Positions 7,795 to 15,347 of a stretch of 41,387 nt of DNA are shown piece by piece. The notes under the pieces are model-generated. The model did not search any database. It saw nothing but the letters and a program-made list of their open reading frames with translations, and was not told the DNA's origin. How positions within the stretch are numbered: position 1 is the first letter of the stretch; every line of letters begins with the position of its first letter. This stretch comes from JAXDBW01 sp034678405 (GTDB taxonomy: Bacteria > Patescibacteriota > Patescibacteriia > UBA10025 > JAHIVO01), in assembly GCA_034678405.1 (NCBI GenBank), contig JAXDBW010000020.1:1-41387 (forward strand). The letters are read 5' to 3'. Both the position numbers and the translations under genes were made by a program.

Positions 7795-7803
7795 GGTGGC
7801 GTC

Positions 7804-7831
7804 ATTGTAGCAGGTAGCAGTTCACGGTCAA
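7804..7831 (-). promoter_or_regulatory. Sortase gene promoter
   Basis: On the minus strand: TTGACC (7826-7831), 16 bp spacer, TACAAT (7804-7809). Only nine bases separate the -10 box from the ATG at 7794, so the mRNA would be leaderless or nearly so. Confidence 0.65.
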
Positions 7832-7882
7832 GCGGTACAGAATGGGTGGTCGACTGGCGCAAAGCGCGCTATACTGCACTAT

Positions 7883-8152
7883 ATGGAACTCTCGCCGTTT
7901 ATTTTCCTCATCATATATGTGGTTGCAGTGGTCATTTTTGTGTTTATGGGGCTGCTTAATATTTATCATGTTATTCGGTTCTCTCACCTACGGGCCCCGT
8001 CGATTATCACGTCTCTTCTCTTTCTTATTGTCACTGTTGGGATCGTGCTGGGAACCTTTTCATTACTCCGTGAGGTAGCATGGAACGAGCCGCTGGATAT
8101 ACATATCCCCTCAACCGATTCACTGACCAATACCGTCAATGAAGGATTTTAA
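7883..8152 (+). CDS. Small two-span membrane protein
   Basis: An 89-residue protein with two hydrophobic helices (about residues 6-27 and 40-62), a short polar link HVIRFSHLRAPS and a polar C-terminal tail. The family and function are not recognised. A TATACT box at 7870-7875 lies 7 nt before the ATG, so translation may begin on a leaderless transcript. The -35 region is poor. The 3' end overlaps the next gene by 14 nt, which argues for co-expression with the PH-domain protein. Confidence 0.7.
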   Translation: MELSPFIFLIIYVVAVVIFVFMGLLNIYHVIRFSHLRAPSIITSLLFLIVTVGIVLGTFSLLREVAWNEPLDIHIPSTDSLTNTVNEGF

Positions 8153-8747
8153 GGCATATCATTTTGCAGCAATGGATCCGGATGAGCGGATCGACATGGT
8201 CTTACGCCGGCACAAAGTAGCTCTCGGTAGCCGCATTTCCATATTTGTCCTCGGAGCTATTTTGCCAGTTGGTGTCTATGCACTGATCGTGACCTATACA
8301 ACCCTGCTTGATGATCCGACGAGCTTTAGCTACGTGCTGCTTGTATTATTGGGCAGCGTTTTCTATCTCTACATTGTTTTGTTTATGTATCATGCCTGGG
8401 TAGATTACTATTTGGACATCTGGGTGGTGACTACTAAACGGATCATTGCTACTGATCAGCAGGGGCTATTTCATCGAGTTTCATCCGAGCTACTGCTCAA
8501 CCAGATTCAGGACGTCAGTAGCACCGTGCGTGGGTTTTTGCCGACGATATTTCAGTATGGCACGATTGAGGTGCAAACTGCTTCGGAACAAGACAAGTTT
8601 ACTTTTGCCGAAGTCCCCAAAGCTGACCGGGTGGCCCGTAGGATTCTCGAACTGCACAACGAATATCAGCCCCAAAGACCCGTTCAGCAGCCCGGCCAAC
8701 ACCAGACCATGACGGGGCAGGCCAGCCAATCATCAGATGCGTCGTAG
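8139..8747 (+). CDS. Membrane protein with bacterial PH domain
   Basis: A 202-residue protein with two membrane helices near residues 33-55 and 65-90. A bacterial PH-like (bPH2/YdbS type) domain follows at about 95-175, marked by VVTTKRIIATDQQGLFHRVSSELLLNQIQDVSS and the YGTIEVQTASEQDKFTFAEVP strands. The C-terminal tail is rich in Gln and Pro. Proteins of this type sit in the cytoplasmic membrane, and their ligand is generally unknown. The start ATG lies inside the 3' end of the small membrane protein gene, and its own 3' end overlaps queA by 11 nt. The three genes therefore look like one operon. Confidence 0.82.
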   Translation: MKDFKAYHFAAMDPDERIDMVLRRHKVALGSRISIFVLGAILPVGVYALIVTYTTLLDDPTSFSYVLLVLLGSVFYLYIVLFMYHAWVDYYLDIWVVTTKRIIATDQQGLFHRVSSELLLNQIQDVSSTVRGFLPTIFQYGTIEVQTASEQDKFTFAEVPKADRVARRILELHNEYQPQRPVQQPGQHQTMTGQASQSSDAS

Positions 8748-9750
8748 CCTGTTCTCATACCATTTACCTCAGAGCCGGATTGCCCAAACTCCCCTGCGTC
8801 CGCGTGACCATTCGCGGCTCTTAGTGCTCGACCGATCTGCCGAGCGACTCCGACACCAGCGCTTCTATGACCTGCCGCAGTTTTTACGACCCGGTGATGT
8901 CCTAGTATTTAATAACAGTAAAGTCTTCCCCGCTCGCCTGGCTGCCCGCAAAAGTACCGGCGGTAAATTAGAAATTTTGCTCCTCCGTCCCTGTCAGGGC
9001 CGAGTGTGGGAAGTTATGATCGGCGGTAAGGTGCGCCGGGCGGGCCAGCGGTTCCGCGTTGGCGATCAGCTACACGGCACCGTGACGCGACAGTTGGCGG
9101 GAGGGGTCTGGCACGTGCGGTTTGATCAGTCACCGGCTCATGTTCGGGCTATTGCCGCAGAGATGGGTAGTGCCCCGACGCCGCCCTATATCAAGCGGGC
9201 CGCCCGACTGTCTGACTATCAGACGGTGTATGCTCGACACGAGGGGTCGGTGGCCGCGCCGACCGCCGGTTTTCACTTCACGAAAGCCCTCCTGCACAAG
9301 CTCGATCGTATGGGGGTGCAGCGTGAGGAGGTGACGCTGCACGTCGGTCTGGGAACATTTCAACCGGTCACCGCTGATGATATTACTGAGCATCAGATGC
9401 ACGCGGAGTTTGTGTCAGTGAATCTTGCCGCGGCTCGTCGCATCCGTGCGGCGAAACAAGCGGGGCGGCGGATTATCGCCGTCGGGACTACCAGTGTGCG
9501 CGTACTCGAGACGGCGCTCGCGACGAAGCAGCCGCAGGCCTACCATGGCATGGTGAATACATTTATCTATCCCGGGTATCAGTTTCAGATGGTCGATGGC
9601 ATGATTACCAATTTCCACTTACCCGAATCTACCCTGCTGATGCTGGTCTCAGCTTTTGCTGGCCGGACCCGTATCATCAACGCATACAAAAAAGCGATTC
9701 GCCGGGGCTATCGCTTTTATAGCTTTGGTGATGCGATGTTACTCTATTAA
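8737..9750 (+). CDS. queA: tRNA preQ1 ribosyltransferase-isomerase QueA
   Basis: S-adenosylmethionine:tRNA ribosyltransferase-isomerase, which converts preQ1 at the tRNA wobble position to epoxyqueuosine. The length of 337 aa is typical. Family motifs are DVLVFNNSKVFPARL near residue 52, KLEILLLRP, YARHEGSVAAPTAGFHFT near 165, LHVGLGTFQPV, and MITNFHLPESTLLMLVSAFAG near the C-terminus. No other queuosine gene (tgt, queG, queC-F) is in the window, so preQ1 insertion is encoded elsewhere or the base is salvaged. Confidence 0.96.
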   Translation: MRRSLFSYHLPQSRIAQTPLRPRDHSRLLVLDRSAERLRHQRFYDLPQFLRPGDVLVFNNSKVFPARLAARKSTGGKLEILLLRPCQGRVWEVMIGGKVRRAGQRFRVGDQLHGTVTRQLAGGVWHVRFDQSPAHVRAIAAEMGSAPTPPYIKRAARLSDYQTVYARHEGSVAAPTAGFHFTKALLHKLDRMGVQREEVTLHVGLGTFQPVTADDITEHQMHAEFVSVNLAAARRIRAAKQAGRRIIAVGTTSVRVLETALATKQPQAYHGMVNTFIYPGYQFQMVDGMITNFHLPESTLLMLVSAFAGRTRIINAYKKAIRRGYRFYSFGDAMLLY

Positions 9751-9755
9751 GCTCT

Positions 9756-10301
9756 ATGGCTCCATCTCATCCGCTACATCGAGAAAGTACTCACATAACG
9801 CCATTGGTAATAGTTGGGGTACTATTAATAACCGGGACGTGGATTGCAGCAGTGCGTGATTGGTTCCCGCTGCTTGATTATGTTAATCTGATCTTCCATG
9901 AAGCGGGACACTGGATATGGGCGCTGGGAGGAGAAATGCTTGGATCATTGGGAGGCTCAGTCACCCAGGTGCTAGTCCCGCTAGTGTGTGCTGTGTGGTT
10001 AGCCCTGGATCGCCATTGGATTGGTAGCTGCTTGTCAGTATGGTGGGCTGGGGAAAACTTGATTACCGTGAGTAGATACATCGGAGACGCGCGGGCTCTG
10101 CTATTACCTTTATTGGGGGGTGATGGAGCGGTGCATGACTGGTACTTCCTGCTCGGACTTTGGGGCCAGCGCGAATCTGACACCATAATCGCCCAGTGGG
10201 TATGGTGGTGTGGTATCGTTGTTATGTGCGTTGCTATCGTTGGAATAGGGTGGCGAGGACTCCTCGCTCTTCGTCAGCGGGATAGAAGTGTCCTAGGATG
10301 A
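9756..10301 (+). CDS. HEAGH-motif membrane protein, possible M50-like
   Basis: A 181-residue hydrophobic protein with about four membrane segments. It carries FHEAGHWIW at residues 47-55, the HExxH signature of zinc metallopeptidases placed next to a helix, as in M50-type intramembrane proteases. A second polar site, GAVHDWYFLLG near residue 127, could supply a third metal ligand (His or Asp). It lacks a recognisable PDZ domain or NxxPxxxLDG motif, so assignment to M50 is uncertain. It follows queA by 5 nt and its end overlaps the convergent membrane gene by 9 nt. Confidence 0.6.
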   Translation: MAPSHPLHRESTHITPLVIVGVLLITGTWIAAVRDWFPLLDYVNLIFHEAGHWIWALGGEMLGSLGGSVTQVLVPLVCAVWLALDRHWIGSCLSVWWAGENLITVSRYIGDARALLLPLLGGDGAVHDWYFLLGLWGQRESDTIIAQWVWWCGIVVMCVAIVGIGWRGLLALRQRDRSVLG

Positions 10302-10973
10302 AGTCTCTAGTGGAGGCGTTTCTTTCGGCGTCCGGGCCCGCTGTATCATTTTACTAAAGAAAATAGAAGCCCGGAATAAAATCACGCCGATAGTAAAGAC
10401 AGTCGCAATGAGCATAATCGGCGGCAGATACCAGTGGCCATGCGCCCACCAGTAGTGCCACTCGGTGCTGTGAACGATCGCTGCTCGGGTGACGAGCAGA
10501 GCTGAGGAGACATAGCCGGTGCGTAATCCGAGCCGCCAGTTTTGTGTGCCAATCGCCTTGATCCCTTCCGGTGTCGAGATGATGACCATCCCGAGGAGGA
10601 TGCCCATAGCGAGGATCCCCAGGACGAAATCAGGCGTCCCGAGGTTATAGAAAAAATTAAAAAAATACGTGCCAGGGTCGACGAAAAACAGTGTATAGGT
10701 ATAGATCAGCGCGAGCAGTAAACCGACGAGGCCAAAGTATTTTCGGTAAGCGACCTTGTCATCGAGGAAGTCGAAGTAATACCCAACGCCACTCATGGCG
10801 TACGAAATCCCAATCATGAACGCGGCCGCTGCGCCGATAGCTCGGCTCAGGGACAACACCGACGCTTCCCCAAAGTATGCCACACTGTAGAGCAGGCTCA
10901 GCACAAGGACTACACCGCCAAGTTTGAAGGCGGTGTGCCACATGCGTTGGAGGGGGGTTGGTTCAGTGGGCAT
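10293..10973 (-). CDS. Multi-pass membrane protein
   Basis: A 226-residue protein with about six hydrophobic helices. The start was chosen at the ATG at 10971-10973 (MPTEPTPLQRMWH), two bases after the stop of the upstream gene. A longer frame would overlap that gene. The spacing of helices and the pattern RKYFGLVGLLLALIYTY resemble ferric-reductase-like membrane domains. However, Tyr stands where a haem-binding His would be expected, so this likeness is weak. It is the third gene of the SpoIID operon on this strand. Confidence 0.6.
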   Translation of the reverse strand: MPTEPTPLQRMWHTAFKLGGVVLVLSLLYSVAYFGEASVLSLSRAIGAAAAFMIGISYAMSGVGYYFDFLDDKVAYRKYFGLVGLLLALIYTYTLFFVDPGTYFFNFFYNLGTPDFVLGILAMGILLGMVIISTPEGIKAIGTQNWRLGLRTGYVSSALLVTRAAIVHSTEWHYWWAHGHWYLPPIMLIATVFTIGVILFRASIFFSKMIQRARTPKETPPLETSS

Positions 10974-10975
10974 AG

Positions 10976-11644
10976 TTATTCGAACAACGCTTTGATGCGG
11001 CTGGCCTGCGCCGCGAAAGCGGCCCAATAGTTCTTCTGACGCTTCAGCTGGAGCTCTTCAGCGATTTGTTGCCAGTCAGAGGCGGAGATGCGTACTTCCT
11101 TGAATCGTTCAGGATCGATGTTTTTCATGTACTGCGCTTGCTTCGTAAATTTGCCGCGGATATCCTGACTCCGGAATTCATTTAGCTTCCCGAGCATACC
11201 CTGCCACGCGCGGTCTTCTATCTCGATATGGTCAAATCGCTCTGGGTCGATAGTTTTCATGTGATGAGCCTGAGAGGCGAAGAGAATCCAGTTATTTTGC
11301 ATGGCGGCTTTTTTCAGGATTCCAATCATTGACTGCCACTGGGCATCGGTAATTTCGACGGATCGAGCCCGCTCGGGATCAATCAGTTTCATGCGAGCGA
11401 GTCGAGCGGCAAACGCGTCCCAGTTTTCCTGCCGGCGATAGTTTTCGAGTTCGCGCAGCATGCCCACCCACTCACTATCAGTGATGAAAACTGATTTGAA
11501 CTGGTCAGGGTCGATGACCGACATACGCGCCGCGTGCCAGGTGTAGTCACGCCAAAAATGCCCGCGGGCATAGTTTTGCAATTCATCAGTCATGTTTTTC
11601 CAGTCAGACTCGGAAATTTCGATGTTTGGGCCAATAACGGTCAT
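10976..11644 (-). CDS. Protein of five 44-residue tandem repeats
   Basis: A 222-residue protein that I do not recognise. It consists almost entirely of five copies of a 44-residue unit, the first incomplete at its N-terminal edge. The unit reads roughly I-DPERF-x-V-x-I-x-D-x-x-W-x-x-M-x-x-L, then a charged helix with W and FA..A..MK. Conserved landmarks are IDPE/DR at the start, Trp at position 17, Met20, Leu24 and Met43-Lys44. No signal peptide or membrane span is present, so it is probably cytoplasmic and all-helical. It lies between a SpoIID/LytB-type protein and a membrane protein, in one likely operon. Confidence 0.75.
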   Translation of the reverse strand: MTVIGPNIEISESDWKNMTDELQNYARGHFWRDYTWHAARMSVIDPDQFKSVFITDSEWVGMLRELENYRRQENWDAFAARLARMKLIDPERARSVEITDAQWQSMIGILKKAAMQNNWILFASQAHHMKTIDPERFDHIEIEDRAWQGMLGKLNEFRSQDIRGKFTKQAQYMKNIDPERFKEVRISASDWQQIAEELQLKRQKNYWAAFAAQASRIKALFE

Positions 11645-11669
11645 AGTCCTCTAGTAGTATAGCAGATGA

Positions 11670-13568
11670 TTAGTAAATCTTCTGCAGGCTTGTCCCCGTG
11701 TAGTAATGCTGGAGAATCCAGCTGTATGTTTTGCCATGAGTCGCATATCCTCGCGCGCCAGTGGCTGACAGGCCTACCATGTGGTTACCGGGGAGCGTGT
11801 TGGCATTAGTGATGATGCCATAGGGGTCACTGACTGACGTCAGCCAGGGGTAGCCTGAGCCGCCCCATACTTCGCTAAAGCTGCGGGTTCGGCCATCAGT
11901 GCCGGATGAGTATGCCGCGACGGCCACGCCGGATGGATTGGCGGACGACACTGCCGCGGGATGCGTGATGGCGATACCGGCGGTAGCCTGCACGGCCGCC
12001 TTTGGATCAACCGAGCGTTGCTCAAACCCATACCCCCGATACACCTGGTCGGTGAGCGCGTTGATATCAAAATGTTCATCTGGGTGTTTACCGCCTCGGA
12101 GATGGTGCCAGAGCGCATATGATCGTGCGGCAATCACCAGCGACTTCAAATACTCAGCTGGTTGGTCATTAGACACTTCCGCGAGCCCAGCGAGGTACTG
12201 CTCAAGCGGAAGCTCATTGATCACCCATACCTGGCCATCTGCATCAGCCCGGATCTCTATGCTGCCGCGGAATGTATTGTCATTGAGGCTTGCATTCCAG
12301 GCGGGTCGATTCTCATAGCTGGTGAGAGTAATGGTTGCTTCGGGATCCTCTGGTTCGATGCGCCAATACGCATCACTCGTAGCGGCAATAGTTATGGGAT
12401 TGCCAGCAGCATTGGCGCTGGTCGTGCCAGCCCGGACATTTGCCACTGTATATGCGCCGGACGGTTTGAGTGTCACGGACTGGTCTGTCTCATATAACCC
12501 CACGCGGATCCGTGGCTGGTCACCGGTGCTGGCGGAGGAGACTGACGTGGGATCGCCAACTTTGAACCGGATAGTAAATTTCCCGCCGGGGATAAACGTT
12601 TTGTGCTCAGCCACCAGGGCATAGGTCTCGGTATAGTATCCAGCCACCTCTGGCGCTTTCACGGCGAAATAGAATCGCCCTCGCTCACCCGTGTAAATCC
12701 GCGGGTTAGATAAGCGGCCCGGGCGATAATAATATTCGGTCCAGAAATCATGCTGAAAGGGGCTCACCCGGCCGATTGGACTATCGACATTGACTGCTAC
12801 GAAATTTGGCCCATCATTGTACCAGTTTTTCAGCCCCGTGTTTTCGAAATCGACCCATAATGTGAGCTCGCCACCCGGCCGCAGAGCAATCGTACCGCCC
12901 GCGCTGCGCTCGATCTCCTTTGCTTGATAATCGGGAGGACGAGTGACCGAGGTGCCCACCCCAATTTCAAACGTTGCATACCCGCCATCGATCCAGGTCA
13001 GATTTTCTGCGACGAGGTGGAAATGTTCTCGATAGAGACCCTTGGTATTGGGCGCGTGCAGCGCGAACCGGAATCGTCCGATCTCTCCCGGGCGGACGAT
13101 TGACTGGAGCAGCTTCGCGGGACGATAGGAGGCGGGCCAGTAAGGATGATAAAAAGCACTTTCTCGGTCAGTCGGGTTCGTCAGGTTCATGGCCACGAAA
13201 TGGTCACCGGTATTGTACCAGGTGGTCGTCCCGGTGTTCATAAAATCAACCCAGACGGTTACATTACCATCGGTGTTCATTTCGATGACGCCGTGGGAGC
13301 GGTCGACCTCGACCGCTTGATATGCGGGCGTGGCCGTGTGGCTGACCCCGAGGACGTGGATGTCCGAGGCTGGCATGGGAGTCGTATAGCTGCCGACATA
13401 CCCCGTGCTGATATAGTCACTGACACTAGTGTACTCGACTGTCGCCGCATGGACGGTCTCAATCAGCGCTCGCTGATGGACGAGATCGGAAATGTAGGAT
13501 GGTAGGAAGGGTGCCAAGAGGAGCACCATCATAACCGCGAAAAACGCGGTCGAATGACGTTTGGACAT
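11670..13568 (-). CDS. SpoIID/LytB-domain secreted protein
   Basis: A 632-residue protein with an N-terminal signal or anchor (about residues 8-30). Two beta-sandwich repeats of about 110 residues follow (about 85-205 and 210-345). Each has a WVDFxNTG..xWYN..D.FVA.N motif resembling NBR1-type Ig-like domains. The C-terminal half is a SpoIID/LytB domain: VINELPLEQYLAGLAEV, SLVIAARSYALWH, AVQATAGIAITHP and AYSSGTDGRTRSFSEVWGG. SpoIID proteins are lytic transglycosylases acting on peptidoglycan, and the Glu in LAEV fits the catalytic position. It is the first gene of a three-gene operon, behind a leader of about 200 nt. Confidence 0.9.
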   Translation of the reverse strand: MSKRHSTAFFAVMMVLLLAPFLPSYISDLVHQRALIETVHAATVEYTSVSDYISTGYVGSYTTPMPASDIHVLGVSHTATPAYQAVEVDRSHGVIEMNTDGNVTVWVDFMNTGTTTWYNTGDHFVAMNLTNPTDRESAFYHPYWPASYRPAKLLQSIVRPGEIGRFRFALHAPNTKGLYREHFHLVAENLTWIDGGYATFEIGVGTSVTRPPDYQAKEIERSAGGTIALRPGGELTLWVDFENTGLKNWYNDGPNFVAVNVDSPIGRVSPFQHDFWTEYYYRPGRLSNPRIYTGERGRFYFAVKAPEVAGYYTETYALVAEHKTFIPGGKFTIRFKVGDPTSVSSASTGDQPRIRVGLYETDQSVTLKPSGAYTVANVRAGTTSANAAGNPITIAATSDAYWRIEPEDPEATITLTSYENRPAWNASLNDNTFRGSIEIRADADGQVWVINELPLEQYLAGLAEVSNDQPAEYLKSLVIAARSYALWHHLRGGKHPDEHFDINALTDQVYRGYGFEQRSVDPKAAVQATAGIAITHPAAVSSANPSGVAVAAYSSGTDGRTRSFSEVWGGSGYPWLTSVSDPYGIITNANTLPGNHMVGLSATGARGYATHGKTYSWILQHYYTGTSLQKIY

Positions 13569-13772
13569 AATCTTTTTGTTTTTGCTTTTTGTTTTTGTAT
13601 GTGAGACACAAAAATACCGCAGGGCGGTCTATGCCAGCGGCATCGCATGTCTCTATCATAGTGGTTTTTGTTTTGGTATTACCACACTAGGATTTTGTAG
13701 TGGGGTAATTTTTTGTTTTTGTATGATAGGTCGCTCTAGTGCGATGCGCGGCACGGTTTTGTATGCCTTACT
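13569..13772 (-). promoter_or_regulatory. Structured 5' leader of the SpoIID operon
   Basis: The minus-strand transcript would have about 200 untranslated nt. On that strand, 13698-13707 pairs with 13680-13689 (9 of 10), and the second of these can pair instead with 13659-13663, so two hairpins compete. Further down are a 5-bp hairpin (13631-13643) and a 5-bp hairpin followed by ATTTTT (13628 down to 13609), which looks like a short intrinsic terminator. The arrangement resembles an attenuator or riboswitch, but no known class is recognised. A/C-rich ACAAAAACAAAAA tracts occur twice. Confidence 0.4.
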
Positions 13773-13778
13773 GCGTTC

Positions 13779-13807
13779 ATTCTATCATATTTTTGCGTAA
13801 TTGTCAA
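13779..13807 (-). promoter_or_regulatory. SpoIID operon promoter
   Basis: On the minus strand: consensus TTGACA (13802-13807), 17 bp spacer, TAGAAT (13779-13784) preceded by TATGA. It is among the strongest promoters in the window by consensus. Its -35 box is the complement of the -35 box of the divergent flippase promoter. Confidence 0.8.
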
Positions 13808-13829
13808 CGGACGCAGCGCATGCTACCAT
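13801..13829 (+). promoter_or_regulatory. Promoter of the glycan operon
   Basis: TTGTCA (13801-13806), 17 bp spacer, TACCAT (13824-13829). The -35 box shares five bases with the minus-strand TTGACA, since TTGTCAA reads as a -35 element both ways. Two polymerases could not bind at once. Confidence 0.55.
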
Positions 13830-13927
13830 AGGGTGTAGTTAGTCGATAGGGGTCACCAGTGTTTACCGCTCATGGGGGGTACGATGAGGGTATCGGTAGT
13901 GTGCATCTACCTTTTGTTACTTCAACG

Positions 13928-15346
13928 ATGTCGTATACTCGTAAGATCGCTCACAATTCAATAATCCAAATGGCGGGTAAGGCCGTCAGCACCATCATTG
14001 GGGTAGTGGTGATTGGGATGCTGACGCGGTACCTCGGCGAGGAAGGATTTGGTCACTATACGACCATCATGGCGTTCTTGCAGTTTTTTGGCGTGCTCGT
14101 CGACATGGGGTTATACATCGTCTTGGTGAAGAAAATTGCTCAACCCGACGTCGACCAAGATAGTATCGTGAGTAATATCTTTACGCTGCGACTCATCTCA
14201 GCGGTTGTCTTCCTTGGCATTGCGCCGCTGGTAGTACTTTTATTCCCCTATGATCCGATAGTCAAGGTGGGGGTGGCTGTCACCGCCGTATCCTTTCTCG
14301 CCGTCACGTTGAACCAGGCGCTGACTGGCGTATTCCAAAAAGAGCTGCGCATGGACCGGGTAGTGATTGCTGAGGTGGTGGGACGGATTATCCTGATTGG
14401 GATGACGTTTGTGGCAATTCAAATGGGCCTGGGGCTCCTGTGGGTGATGGGTGCCGTGGTTGCGGGGAGCGTCACGAATGTGCTCATAACCTTCGCCTTT
14501 AGTCGGCGGTTTGTCAGGATCCGGTTGCGGTTTGATATGACCGTCTGGAAGCGGGTCATCACGGAATCATGGCCGATTGCGCTCTCCGTCGCCTTTAATC
14601 TCGTGTACTTCAAGGCTGATACCATCATTCTTTCGCTCTTTCATGATGCCGGCACCGTGGGCATCTACGGCGCTTCGTATAAGGTGCTCGAGGTGTTGAC
14701 GACGTTCCCGGCAATGTTTGCTGGCTTGGTGCTCCCGCTTCTGGCAGGCGCGTGGGCTGTGGCAGACCGCGAGCGATTTCAGCGGGTCTTGCGCAAGGCG
14801 TTTGATGCGATGGCCATGATCGCGTTGCCATTGATAGTCGGGACGTATTTTATGGCGGAGCCCGTCATGCATTTGATCGCCCCGGAATTCACCGACTCCC
14901 CCGCGGTGCTCCGTATATTAATTATTGCTACCGCAACTATATTTATTGGTAATTTATTTGGCAATACCGTTGTCGCGATTAATAAACAACGAACTATGAT
15001 GTGGTTGTATTTACTGGTAGCTATTGTTTCGCTCGGCGGCTACCTTGTCTTTGTCCCTGAGCATTCCTACTTCGGAGCCGCGTGGATGACGGTAGTGTCG
15101 GAATTACTCGTTACGCTCTCTGCGCTGGTGATAGTTGGACGAACGACCCGGGCATGGCCATCGCTTCAGGTGTTGCTCCGGGCAGTCGTCGCAAGTGGGA
15201 TCATGGGTGTCATGCTGTATCTACTGCAGGATCTCAATGTCTTAGTATTAATTGTCCTCGCCGCTATCGTATACCTCGGCGCACTCTTTACGGTCGGGGG
15301 CATTCGCAAGGATATGATTATAGAAATAATGAAATTACGCACATAA
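13928..15346 (+). CDS. Wzx-like polysaccharide flippase (MOP superfamily)
   Basis: A 472-residue integral membrane protein with about 12-14 hydrophobic helices. It belongs to the oligosaccharide flippase family, which moves lipid-linked glycans across the cytoplasmic membrane. The N-terminus MSYTRKIAHNSIIQMAGKAVSTIIGVVVIGMLTRYLGEEGFG has the family pattern, including the LGEEGFGxY motif. I chose the ATG at 13928. A GTG at 13859 would add 23 residues without hydrophobic or family-like sequence. It is the first gene of a glycan assembly operon with the glycosyltransferase, ligase and GT39-like genes downstream. Confidence 0.9.
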   Translation: MSYTRKIAHNSIIQMAGKAVSTIIGVVVIGMLTRYLGEEGFGHYTTIMAFLQFFGVLVDMGLYIVLVKKIAQPDVDQDSIVSNIFTLRLISAVVFLGIAPLVVLLFPYDPIVKVGVAVTAVSFLAVTLNQALTGVFQKELRMDRVVIAEVVGRIILIGMTFVAIQMGLGLLWVMGAVVAGSVTNVLITFAFSRRFVRIRLRFDMTVWKRVITESWPIALSVAFNLVYFKADTIILSLFHDAGTVGIYGASYKVLEVLTTFPAMFAGLVLPLLAGAWAVADRERFQRVLRKAFDAMAMIALPLIVGTYFMAEPVMHLIAPEFTDSPAVLRILIIATATIFIGNLFGNTVVAINKQRTMMWLYLLVAIVSLGGYLVFVPEHSYFGAAWMTVVSELLVTLSALVIVGRTTRAWPSLQVLLRAVVASGIMGVMLYLLQDLNVLVLIVLAAIVYLGALFTVGGIRKDMIIEIMKLRT

Positions 15347-15347
15347 C

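Noticed and set aside
13859..13927. GTG start for the flippase, 23 residues earlier.
   Set aside because: The extra residues are not membrane-like or family-like. The ATG at 13928 matches the expected N-terminus.
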